Notes under the pieces: generated by a model | Told to the model about the DNA's origin: nothing | The model's database searches: none | The model's input: only the letters and a program-made list of their open reading frames with translations | Origin: Purpureocillium takamizusanense | Lineage: Eukaryota > Ascomycota > Sordariomycetes > Hypocreales > Ophiocordycipitaceae | Length of the DNA stretch: 64,000 nt | Reading direction: 5' to 3' | Assembly: GCF_022605165.1 (NCBI RefSeq) | Contig: NC_063073.1 | Coordinates: forward strand, 1,674,001-1,738,000 | Shown here: positions 53,626 to 62,618 of the stretch, in pieces | Numbering within the stretch: position 1 is the stretch's first letter | How the letters are laid out: every line of letters starts with the position of its first letter | Made by a program: the position numbers and the translations under genes

Positions 53626-55341
53626 CTACCCCTTCATGCCGTTCTTGATATTGTCGTATTGGCTGCCTGGATAGCTCAGCTGGTTCTGCGAGTTTTCTAG
53701 CTCACCTAGGGACGTGGCCACAGTGCTGACGATGTTGTCGGGGTCAGTCTTGTTCTTGTCCCCCGATGCCTCCCAAAACAAAGCTCCGCCGAGACCCTTG
53801 CTCTTGAGGTAGTCCACCTTCATCTTGGCGCTCCGCGGATCGTCATACGAAACCAGCTCCTTTGCGGACGCGTCATAGCTCCAGACAGCACCCACAGCAT
53901 CGTCCATCTCTACCTTGGCGCTCGGCCGGGGCAGGTCTCTGTAGAGCCAGACTCCCTTTTCCAAAGTCCCGCCGCCGACGCCAGTGAACGACTCGCCCAA
54001 GCCATTCGTATTGGCGAATGAACGCCCATACAGCGGCAGGCCCAAGACAATCTTGTCAGGGGCGATGCCAGCCTGGATATAATCGTCGACAGCTTGTACC
54101 GTGCTGAACTTGGTGGCCTCGGGATTGCTAGAGCTCTTGTTGATGTTTGCTTGGTGACCTGTCGTCTTGTCCCAGGACCCGGCGTAATCGTAGGCCATAA
54201 GATGCCACGCGTCAAGGTATTGGTCCATGCCCTTCATATCCAGTTGCCGGTAATGATCCGGTCCAGCCGATGTAGCGACAGTGAGAAGGAAGTGATAGCC
54301 CGGGGCATTCTTTTCCGCGTAATCATCCAAAGCCTTCCGGCAAGCCTGGAGGAGAGCGACAAAGCTCTTGGCCTCTGTATCGCTGGTTGGGTATTCCCAG
54401 TCGACGTCAAGGCCGTCCATTCCCCAGTCGCCCATCAATTTGACCGCCGTCTCGGCGAATTTCTGCTTTTGCGCGTCCGTGGCAACAGAGTTGGCAAACT
54501 TTCCGTTTAGCGAGGCGTTCCAGCCGCCAATTGAAATCAGCGTCTTGAGACGGCGATTCGCCTGCTTCAGCTTGTAGAGCTGCTTGACACATCCGTAGGC
54601 GTTCTTGCCCTTGTCGTTCCACGAGTCGTCTGGATAGTGCTTCTCCACGTCGGCGTATGAGTCGAAAGTCTTGCTACTACAGAGTAAGCACAGTTGGCTT
54701 GAGCAATCGTCATGAGACTTACACAGTCCCGTCCTCGCCAAGAGCTGCAAAGGCGTATAGGACGTGAGTGACCCGGTCCGCCGGCAGCATGTCCGGCTGG
54801 TAGTTGGCTCCGTAGATGCCCCTGACCACTGTTAGCTGAAAATCTTGAAAATAAAGGGCATGTTTTGGGTAGGTTACCAGTTGGTAAAGTAGAGGACGTT
54901 TCGCAGGGCCTTGGCGGTCTTGGAAGGGTGGCTGATTGAGCTGCTTGACCCAGAAGTCGTCGCAGAGGGCGCAGCCTGCGAGGTTTCCGTATTTCCCATT
55001 GGTGCGGTGCCGAGATTTGTGCTCTCGGCCTTTGAGGCCTTTGTGAATCCCGTTTCTTGTTCAACCTGCGAAGGCTCAGAGGCAACCGTGTCGTTGGCTT
55101 CGTCGTAATCGGGAGGATCATCCTCATCCGTACCCTCGGACTTGGTAGGGTCGATGGGACGCTGGACTCCTGAAGACTGAGAAGGAGGAGCAGCGGGGTG
55201 ACTCACGGCGTGTGCCTCATGGACAGTAACTGACTGGGACACGCTTATGGTCGTTTTGTGTATGCAGCGGCCAGCGACGCCACCCAAAGCTGTCTGAGCC
55301 AGCAGCGCCAGAGCAGCGCCGAGTGTCAGTATAGCACGCAT
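53626..55341 (-). CDS. Glycoside hydrolase family 18 chitinase
   Basis: 537-residue secreted chitinase. Exons are 54878-55341, 54723-54821 and 53626-54676. The signal peptide is MRAILTLGAALALLAQTALG. Residues about 25-145 form a Ser/Thr/Pro/Glu-rich segment lacking a known domain. The TIM barrel starts at RNVLYFTNWGIYGANYQPDM (about residue 147). The conserved motif SIGGWN is at 236-241, and the catalytic motif DGLDVDWEYP holds the general acid Glu282. MAYDYAGSWD and the C-terminal GGALFWEASGD complete the family signature. It resembles the fungal endochitinase 42 group, used in mycoparasitism, insect pathogenesis and wall turnover. The N-terminal linker is longer than the usual short propeptide. 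Confidence 0.94.
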
Positions 55342-55945
55342 CTTGACTCGGTGAGACCTCCCAGTTGACACCACTATGGCAAAGGGCGAGGCTGGAAGCT
55401 GAAACTTGAAGGGAAGGGAACGCAGGGAAGGGTTTGGCATGAGGTCGGGACGCGAGGGCTTTTTATTGAGGTCGCGGCGGCGGACCCTGACGAGGTCGCC
55501 AGCGGCGGCGGCGGCGGCGCATGTGAATCATGTCGCTGTCGGAATTTGGTGTCGCCTAACGATTCCTCGGGGAGCACCGAGAGAAGCTGATTGAGGGACA
55601 GACACGGCTGTGCCTGAGATCGCATGGCATCGCATAGCAGCAAGCGGCTGGGATGCTGAGCCTCGTCTAGCCCCGGTGTGGGTATGTAAGTGAGGGAGTG
55701 ACAATGTGTGCCGGGGTTCGTTCGTCAACGGCCCGACAAACTTTTGATACAGTCCATCAATAGTCGCCGGGGCGAGAATCCAGCCTATTAAGATGGCGAT
55801 CCTTGGTCTGCAGCCCACCGCGCGCGCTCTACCCTTCGGAGTCTCCCCGTCCTCCCCTTTCTTCCCTGGAAACCGCGCTGCTGTCGACATGGGGCTGGCA
55901 TTGCTCGCAAGCCGCGTCTAGCACCCATAGATCCTAGCGTCGTTG

Positions 55946-55951
<6 letters not shown>

Positions 55952-55978
<27 letters not shown>
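55952..55978 (+). repeat. GTC trinucleotide microsatellite
   Basis: About nine GTC/GTCGTC units in the chitinase upstream region. Confidence 0.85.
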
Positions 55979-55982
<4 letters not shown>

Positions 55983-56116
55983 GCTGTACCCCAGCCCCGA
56001 CAGTGCTGTGCCCATATACGCGGGGCCGATGCGCCATGCGGGCAATGGAATGGCACGCAGGGACAGACAGCGCGTCGTGAGGAATGTATGTAGTCGTGCA
56101 GCGTCCCAGTTCTTTC

Positions 56117-56128
56117 GGGGGGGGGGGG
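56117..56128 (+). repeat. G12 homopolymer
   Basis: Twelve consecutive G in the chitinase upstream spacer. Confidence 0.9.
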
Positions 56129-57010
56129 CCACCATGTGCGCGTGGGTGTTTGGGTGTGGTGTGTGGGTGTGGGTGTGGAGGCGGCGATGCAGCTGTGCCT
56201 AAAAAAAGGGAGAGACATGCACGCGAGAGCCGCACCTTCCTTGCTTCCTTCCTTTTCCTGCCACTCGCGAGCACGAAAGACGCTGGATCGGCGCTTGACT
56301 CACGGGACCCAAGACCAGCAAATGTGATTCTAACTTTAAAGTTGCGTGTGACGAACCCTCAGGAGTCAGGACCGAGGTGATTCCGTGATGCCATCGGACC
56401 CAGCTCCGACGGCAGAGAGTGCTGCCATCAAACCGTCGGTTGTGGGTCAGCATGAGCAAGCGTCCAAGAACCAGCCCCCCCCTTCCAAGCAGACAGATTC
56501 AACGGCTCAAAGTCAGCCCATGACACCAGCTACTATCTGCTTGCCTCACAAGTGCCACGGGCCGGCCGGTCATTACGCTCGCGGCTCGTGATTCAGCTGG
56601 CTTGGTGGACTGACCTGGGTGTGCGATGCAATCCGACTTCTAACTTAGTCACTGGTCAGGCATCCCGACCTCGTAGGGATCGACTGCTGTTTGCTCGCCA
56701 AACTTTGGATCATAGAACCATCCAGATTCCTTGGGGGAAACACTTGCGACAGTGTTACATGGCAGTCCCCACGGCCGGAGTACCGTTTCCCTGATGAGTG
56801 TTTGGGACAATGCAAACGTGATGTCGACATCACGGCAGACTCAGGCCAAACTCTGCTACGCGATGCCACTGACCACCACTCCAAACTTCCATGTGTGTAG
56901 CGACACGACAAGCACGGCCAAGAAGAGACGAGACACGCGAGACGCACGGCAGGCACGAGCGTCAATGAAACATAAACCTCTACCGAGGCGATACCCAACT
57001 AGCACTCGCA

Positions 57011-58078
57011 TCACTCTGACACCTCATCCTCCGTCATGTCGACCAAAGCGCGGATAAACAGGCGAGGGAGCCGCGAAACGTCGCTCTCAAGCCTCTCCTT
57101 GTTGATTACCTCGGCAGATTCCACCATGTAAGCCTCCGCGAATGCCTTCCATGCCCTGCACTGGTGTTCCGTCCTCCCGCCCGGCCTGGGAAAATATGAA
57201 GCATTCGCTTCCATGGCCCCGACCGCCTGCTGAACGCCCGCCTCATCCATACTCATCGGCTTGGCCTGATCGAAGTCGAGGAGGAAGAGCCATGTCTTAT
57301 GAGTGTAACAGACTCCTACTCCCTCAAAGGGCACCACATCAGGGCCGATGTAGGTGCCGTCCTCGGCATCAGAGCCGTAGTGATCCAAGCCTGGCACATC
57401 TTGACGCACCCTCTTGCCGCCCAAAACAAACTTGACGCCGCCCCCATCGTGCCGAACCGCCCAATGCATCACCGCCATGGTGCGGCCCATGCCCCGAGCA
57501 ACATCTTCGACACTGATCCCAATCTCGACAAGCTCTTCAAGATGAAGCGCAATGTCTGGCAGTGGGAAAGTCTGGCCGCCTTCACCGCGGTGGGCAACCT
57601 TTCCCAGGAAGACACGTACGAGGCAGTCCCTGTCGAGGAGAGACCTCCGTGCCCTCGCCTGGAACTTCTTTGGGCAGAGATTCTTGATGAGAAGCTCGAG
57701 AAACCGCTCTGGTGGAGGCGAGATGTGCTCTGCGACGGAAAACTGCGCAGCGGAGAGAAACCCTTCGCGTTCCATGGCGGCTGCAAACCGAGGATACCAA
57801 GTATTGAATATGGTATGCTCTCTGCACCCCAACGGAAAGTATGCAATGGGCTGAGGCACCTCGACATCGTCGACGCAATACCGCCTGATCTGGTAGTATG
57901 TCGCCATGTGGACTCTCAAGTCCCGTCGCAGGGCAGAGGAGCCCGTGTCCTTGGCCACCTTGACAATCTTCGAGCTGTCGCCAACGCGAAAGACCACGCC
58001 GCAGCTGCCGGCGCCAATCTTGTCAAAGGGCATCGATTCTGCGGCCGGTGAGGATTCGGGTCCTGAAGGGAAAGACAT
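57011..58078 (-). CDS. DUF3669-family fungal protein
   Basis: 355-residue intronless protein. The N-terminal FDKIGAGSCGVVFRVGDSSK resembles a kinase glycine-rich loop (GxGxxGxV), followed by KIVKVAKD as a possible ATP-anchoring lysine. The C-terminal GVCYTHKTWLFLLDFDQAKP is the conserved block that defines DUF3669, with the DFD reminiscent of the kinase DFG. The middle has PRFAAAMEREGF and a helical HLEELVEIGISVEDVARGMG. It is likely a divergent kinase-like fold; activity is unproven. The start is at the ATG in MSFPSGPE; an in-frame ATG at 58231 would add 51 residues that look like leader sequence. Confidence 0.82.
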   Translation of the reverse strand: MSFPSGPESSPAAESMPFDKIGAGSCGVVFRVGDSSKIVKVAKDTGSSALRRDLRVHMATYYQIRRYCVDDVEVPQPIAYFPLGCREHTIFNTWYPRFAAAMEREGFLSAAQFSVAEHISPPPERFLELLIKNLCPKKFQARARRSLLDRDCLVRVFLGKVAHRGEGGQTFPLPDIALHLEELVEIGISVEDVARGMGRTMAVMHWAVRHDGGGVKFVLGGKRVRQDVPGLDHYGSDAEDGTYIGPDVVPFEGVGVCYTHKTWLFLLDFDQAKPMSMDEAGVQQAVGAMEANASYFPRPGGRTEHQCRAWKAFAEAYMVESAEVINKERLESDVSRLPRLFIRALVDMTEDEVSE

Positions 58079-58432
58079 ACTAGTTCCTGCCGTCAACGTC
58101 GTGATCGACGTGTTTGGATGATGTTTGAGCTGGAAGTAGAGCGGAGCGGGAAGTAAGAGGGAAAACAAGGAGGAAACAAGCGTACAGTAGTTCCTTACAA
58201 GACAGGGTGCATGGAGATGTCGCTGGGCCATCAATATCTGTGCGGGAAGGTCGGTCCTTCGGCAAGGAAGGCGTGCTGGACGTGGCCTGCGAACATAGTA
58301 GTGGCGAGAAGCACCGCTTTTGGTATTGGCAGATGCCGCCGAAAAGACGGAGCACTATGGGAAGTCTCAATGCAATAACGAAAATGCTTGTCATGATTCG
58401 TATTAGGCAAGGCCTTGCGGCCATAGATAAGT
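58079..58432 (-). other. Spacer between molybdenum cofactor sulfurase and the DUF3669 gene
   Basis: 354 bases: the 3' UTR of the sulfurase gene and the leader of the DUF3669 gene, both transcribed leftward. No element recognised. Confidence 0.5.
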
Positions 58433-60970
58433 TTATGGGAATCCCTCATCGTACACGGAGACCGAGTCTCCGACCATAATCATCGGCAGCTGACTTGCGA
58501 CCCCATGCCCCTTGGCCTTCTCATGCCGCATGTGCGAGCCGAAATACACCTTGCCGTCGAATCTCCTTGTCTTGGCCAGCGTTGAGAAGGGCTCCTGCCT
58601 CCTCTCTGCCGTCACCTGGTCGACGCAAACCATGTGGCACCTCCTGCAGGCCCCAAGGAACTTGAAGTCCTGGTCGCCAATTCGGACGCCGTCCCAAGAA
58701 TCTTCCGAATATGCCGGCTCGCCTGGTTGATCCGGCAGGCTCTCAATGACCACGTTTGGCCTAAATGTCGCGTCTGAGACTGCTTCACCACCGCGCCTCT
58801 CAATCTCTTGGTTCAAGGCAACGACACTCGAGCTGTGCACAAGTAGCATTGGACTTTCGTTGGCCAGCAAAATTCGCCCAAGCTGCTGCTGCTCCGAGTC
58901 TGAGTCCGGCGGTGATGGAATATCAGGGAACGCACCAGGCAGGGGTTGCCTCGTCTTGCACGGGCGCTGGTACTTCTGCATACGAGCCTTGGTCGTCCGA
59001 CTACTCAAGCCCCTGCCTCCCGCTGGAAATCTTGCCAACACGCAAGGCACACCCAGGGCGTCGGCGAAGAAGTCGTTGATCTCGCTTGAGCTGTAAGATT
59101 GGGCTGATATCTCCTCGCCGCAAACTCGTGATGATGTTTGGTGGGATCTCTTGTCGAACAGGTCGGGCTTCGCAGACAGCGGAATCTCCACAAACCGATA
59201 CGCTTCTTTCTGTCCAGGTTCCTGGTGCTCGACGCGCAAAAGTCCTCGGTGGAAATCCAGATACGGCCGCAACAGCGCCATCTTGGGGTACCGCTTCTGA
59301 TTGAGAGCCTGGCCCGACCCTCGATGTACCAAACACCACTCACGATCCCAAGCCAAGCCCTCGGGTCTGACCTCCCAGCGCGTGCCCACGGCAACATTGA
59401 AGCCTGCACAGCTTTTAATTGGGTAGACTGTAATCGCTTTGACTCGTAGGGGAGCCGCATGCTTGGCTGGGCGTTGTGGCGACACGGTGGCAGGTATTGG
59501 CGCAGATTGCTCCACGAAGAACTCTGTCATGAATCCGAGGAACTTTTCCACGTCAGATATGGTGCTCATAGCGCCAAGACTGGCCCGGATGACTCCTGTG
59601 GGCTTGCCAGCCATGATGTCGTTATCGGTTCCGCAACGAAATCCTGCAGAAAGGTTTCTCCGCATCTCCCATGGCTCGAGTCCAAGAGACGTGGCTATCG
59701 ATCCGGGGCTGCAAAGTCCGCCAGTCCGGACGTGCATTCCCTTAAGGATGGCCAATTTGTCAAACTCGGCGAGGCTTACCCAGCCCCCATCACTATTGAC
59801 AAGGTTGAATGATACAATCGGTCCCGTGGGTGGTGACTCCAACGCATCTGGACAATCAGTATATAAAGCGCAAACCGGAACACCGTTTCCGTGCTGCAGG
59901 CTGCGTAGTCCCTTGTACAGCTTTGACGCCAGAAAGCGCGTGTGCGCGCTCACTCGGTCCATTGAGCCAAAGAGCTTCTTGTGCACCGTCATTGCGGCAT
60001 CGACCGCCATGATGTTATGAAACGGGAGTGTCCCATCCTCCAGGCGCTCGTGAAGAAACTGGGCTTTCCGGGCATGCCATTGCTCTTTGACACAGACCAC
60101 CATGTCGACGGTGCCGCCGCCAAAGTACCGACGGTGGTCAAAGACAGCTTCGGCGGAGCGTCGCACGATGAGCGCGCCGACATCCGGAAACCCAAATATC
60201 TTGTACAGGCTGAGAACGATAAAGTCGGCAGCGAGCTCAGGAGCCCCCAAGTCCAGCTGCGAGGTTGCACTCAGCGAGGCGGCGTCGAGCAGGGTATATA
60301 GTTGCCGCGAGCCTGTCGCAGCCTGGTCCTTGAGACGTTTGGCCCAAGACAGGGGATAGCGTCGTCCATTCATATGAGACTGAGCGGAAAAGGAAAACAA
60401 CGCTGTCGATTCGGCGGCGACGTCATGGAACGGGTCTTGCCCTTGGATCCATGACTGGACTCCATCGTCGTCGAGGCACGCGGCATGAAGTGCGTCCTCG
60501 CGTGCCCCCACCAAGCTCGTGTGACACGCCTGGTGGTGCGCGTAGACATAACCATGCGGCAGCGAGCGCATTGCCTCCACAACTAGCTTCACGCCGGCTG
60601 TGGCGTTGGCGACAAAGACGAGGTCATACTCGGCCGGGTCAGCCTTGAAGAAGCCGAGGAGCCGCAGCCGTATATCCTCAATGCGTGTGGTGGAGAGCTG
60701 AGACGGCCAGGACGCAGAGTGAGGATTGCCGTATAAAACCGAAGACAGTTCGGCAGCAAACGAGTCCATCAAGGACTTGGCGCATACCGTGGACCCAGCA
60801 TGGTCGAGGTAGACGGAGTCTGCTTGCTTGTTGAGCACGGTCACACAGCGCTTTGAGGGGGCTTTTGGGAGAGGAGGAATGGGAAACGACTCACCCCGTA
60901 GCATGGGGAATTCCCGATGGCGAAACTCGTCCACGGCCGCATTATACGCGGAAGTCGGGTGGCCGGCCAT
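58433..60970 (-). CDS. hxB: Molybdenum cofactor sulfurase (HxB/MOCOS type)
   Basis: 820-residue two-domain enzyme that adds the terminal sulfido ligand to the molybdenum cofactor of xanthine dehydrogenase and aldehyde oxidase. Exons are 60895-60970 and 58433-60819. The 75-nt intron is in frame and free of stop codons, so a naive gene call would retain 25 extra residues. Splicing gives FPMLRDSVYLDHAGSTVCAK, the normal family start. The N-terminal aminotransferase class V domain (about 20-450) has LYGNPHSAS, the PLP lysine in LSLYKIFGFPDVGA (Lys232), and the catalytic cysteine in VRTGGLCSPGS (Cys395). The C-terminal MOSC domain (about 475-820) starts ITVYPIKSCAGF and ends VGDSVSVYD. The symbol follows Aspergillus usage. 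Confidence 0.94.
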   Translation of the reverse strand: MAGHPTSAYNAAVDEFRHREFPMLRGESFPIPPLPKAPSKRCVTVLNKQADSVYLDHAGSTVCAKSLMDSFAAELSSVLYGNPHSASWPSQLSTTRIEDIRLRLLGFFKADPAEYDLVFVANATAGVKLVVEAMRSLPHGYVYAHHQACHTSLVGAREDALHAACLDDDGVQSWIQGQDPFHDVAAESTALFSFSAQSHMNGRRYPLSWAKRLKDQAATGSRQLYTLLDAASLSATSQLDLGAPELAADFIVLSLYKIFGFPDVGALIVRRSAEAVFDHRRYFGGGTVDMVVCVKEQWHARKAQFLHERLEDGTLPFHNIMAVDAAMTVHKKLFGSMDRVSAHTRFLASKLYKGLRSLQHGNGVPVCALYTDCPDALESPPTGPIVSFNLVNSDGGWVSLAEFDKLAILKGMHVRTGGLCSPGSIATSLGLEPWEMRRNLSAGFRCGTDNDIMAGKPTGVIRASLGAMSTISDVEKFLGFMTEFFVEQSAPIPATVSPQRPAKHAAPLRVKAITVYPIKSCAGFNVAVGTRWEVRPEGLAWDREWCLVHRGSGQALNQKRYPKMALLRPYLDFHRGLLRVEHQEPGQKEAYRFVEIPLSAKPDLFDKRSHQTSSRVCGEEISAQSYSSSEINDFFADALGVPCVLARFPAGGRGLSSRTTKARMQKYQRPCKTRQPLPGAFPDIPSPPDSDSEQQQLGRILLANESPMLLVHSSSVVALNQEIERRGGEAVSDATFRPNVVIESLPDQPGEPAYSEDSWDGVRIGDQDFKFLGACRRCHMVCVDQVTAERRQEPFSTLAKTRRFDGKVYFGSHMRHEKAKGHGVASQLPMIMVGDSVSVYDEGFP

Positions 60971-62618
60971 GATATGGTAGTGATTGGACAAGAAATGAGG
61001 CTGTCTCGGTATCAGCGAGGCGCGGCCCCTTGATGACTGCGCGTCAAAGGCCGGTTGCGACGGCCGTGCCACTGTGCGACTCGTCCGATACGAAGTCGGC
61101 GAGCACGGGTGTAACGGTGGTCAGCCCCAGTCCTGCTGTGCTAGTCTGGGAATCAGCAAGTCCCGGGGATGCGACATCGTCGGGTGGGACAGGACTGTAT
61201 TTGACCGCGAAGTGGAGGAGTGAGAGGGGAGGGGAGGTTCGCCTCTTAGAGTGGTCGTTATCGTGATGGTTAGGTACTAATATGTGGTTCCAGGCTGCGT
61301 ACTCTGCTGTCGGTCACCGCCGCCGCCCCGGAGATCGCCACCCTCCAGCGCAGTCGACAGCGCCCACATTCAGCGGCGCAATCGTTTCGTTGCGCCGCGG
61401 GTCGTTATTGGTGCGCAGACAACTCGAGGGCAGGCGCACAGTCTTGTCGGTAGTTAGGAGACTGTACGGTGCACCGTAGTGTCCGAGCCGTGCATGCGGC
61501 AGCCTCCCACGTTTGCACGTACCTTATTTCCCACGAGCACAGTGCGCACTGACCGCCCTGCACTTCCCCGCAGCGGAGAGCTAAGGTCCCTGGACAGAGC
61601 CTGCCCGCTGGAGAGACGTGGACGTGTGCAGGGCCCCCACCAGCACAGTCAGCGGCGGTGCCTGCCCCTGCTGTAGCCCTTGCGCCAGAGGGCACCTGAC
61701 TAGACGGTTTGCTCTTACAGACTGGACCCGTCAACTTCCAGCAAGCGCTTCTCGAAGGGGCCACCAGCTGGTGATAGTGCACCTCCACTACTACGGCCGA
61801 TGGACTGGGCTGCCCGCCGGATCACTGAAGCGGTGCGCCGGCGCTGGCAGGCCTCCACCACCCCCACTAAGCCGCATTGAGCCCGGAGGAGCAAACACAC
61901 TGAAGGTGTGCCCAGCACTGGCTCCACACCCTGGTTCGACCTCCACTGCTGCCCGCTTACTTGGATTCAGCCTCCTCATTCTGGCCAACGCCGTCCCTTT
62001 GCTCACCTCACAACCACTCACCTCTCGCATGGTCTGGTCAGTCAAGGGCCCATCCACGCAGCCTCGCTTTCGTACTGCTTCTGCAAAGCTGTGTTTCGCG
62101 CTCTCTCATCAATACTCAGTTCGTCGTCCCCTTTCTTCCATATCGCCTCGCCTCCGCACCTTCTCCGCTCAGTCCCGTCCGCGTCTGCTCCCTGCGTATA
62201 CCCTCACACGCGTGTCGTAATCGCCGCTCACCCCATCCACCCGAACCCTCTTTCAGCCAGAGTGCTGCTCTCTTCCATCATCGTCTCCTTAGCCCCGTGG
62301 GCATTCTTTGTATCGCGGATTGACTCTCCCGTGCTCGTCCTCTGAACTGTGCTTCAGAGCTCTCCACCTCTCTGCATCTTTGCCGCGTGCTGCCTTCTTC
62401 AATTCTTTCTCTGCCTCAACACGTCAATTTTTGTTTCTCTTTTCAGAATGTCTGCTCTAACAACCTTTGCGCCGCTGGCCAACAGGTAAAGCCACTCTGC
62501 CATCGTGTCGGAGACTACGGTGCCAACTGATGTTCAAGCGCCTCGCACGACGCCTCCGACGTTAACACGCCTGCCACCGACCGCAGTCCGAGCCTCAAGG
62601 CGCGTCCTAGCCACCGAC
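60971..62618. other. Divergent spacer, cofactor sulfurase / ARS2
   Basis: 1.65 kb. Near ARS2 (62090-62440) it is a pyrimidine-rich leader. A small ATG-started frame at 62448-62489 lies in the ARS2 5' UTR (separate entry). No other gene recognised; open frames at 61618-62345 are low-complexity. Confidence 0.5.
62448..62489 (+). other. Upstream ORF or alternative first exon of ARS2
   Basis: ATG to TAA encodes MSALTTFAPLANR, 13 residues. The last codons form AACAG|GTAAAG, a good splice donor. Splicing to the acceptor at 62599 would join this frame to ARS2 and add 19 residues before the Met at 62619. Either a uORF or a spliced N terminus fits; sequence alone does not decide. Confidence 0.4.

Larger units (their letters stand above)
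55342..57010. other. Spacer upstream of the chitinase
   Basis: 1.67 kb: chitinase promoter plus the 3' flank of the DUF3669 gene. It contains a GTC trinucleotide microsatellite at 55952-55978 and G12 at 56117-56128. No gene recognised. Confidence 0.5.
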
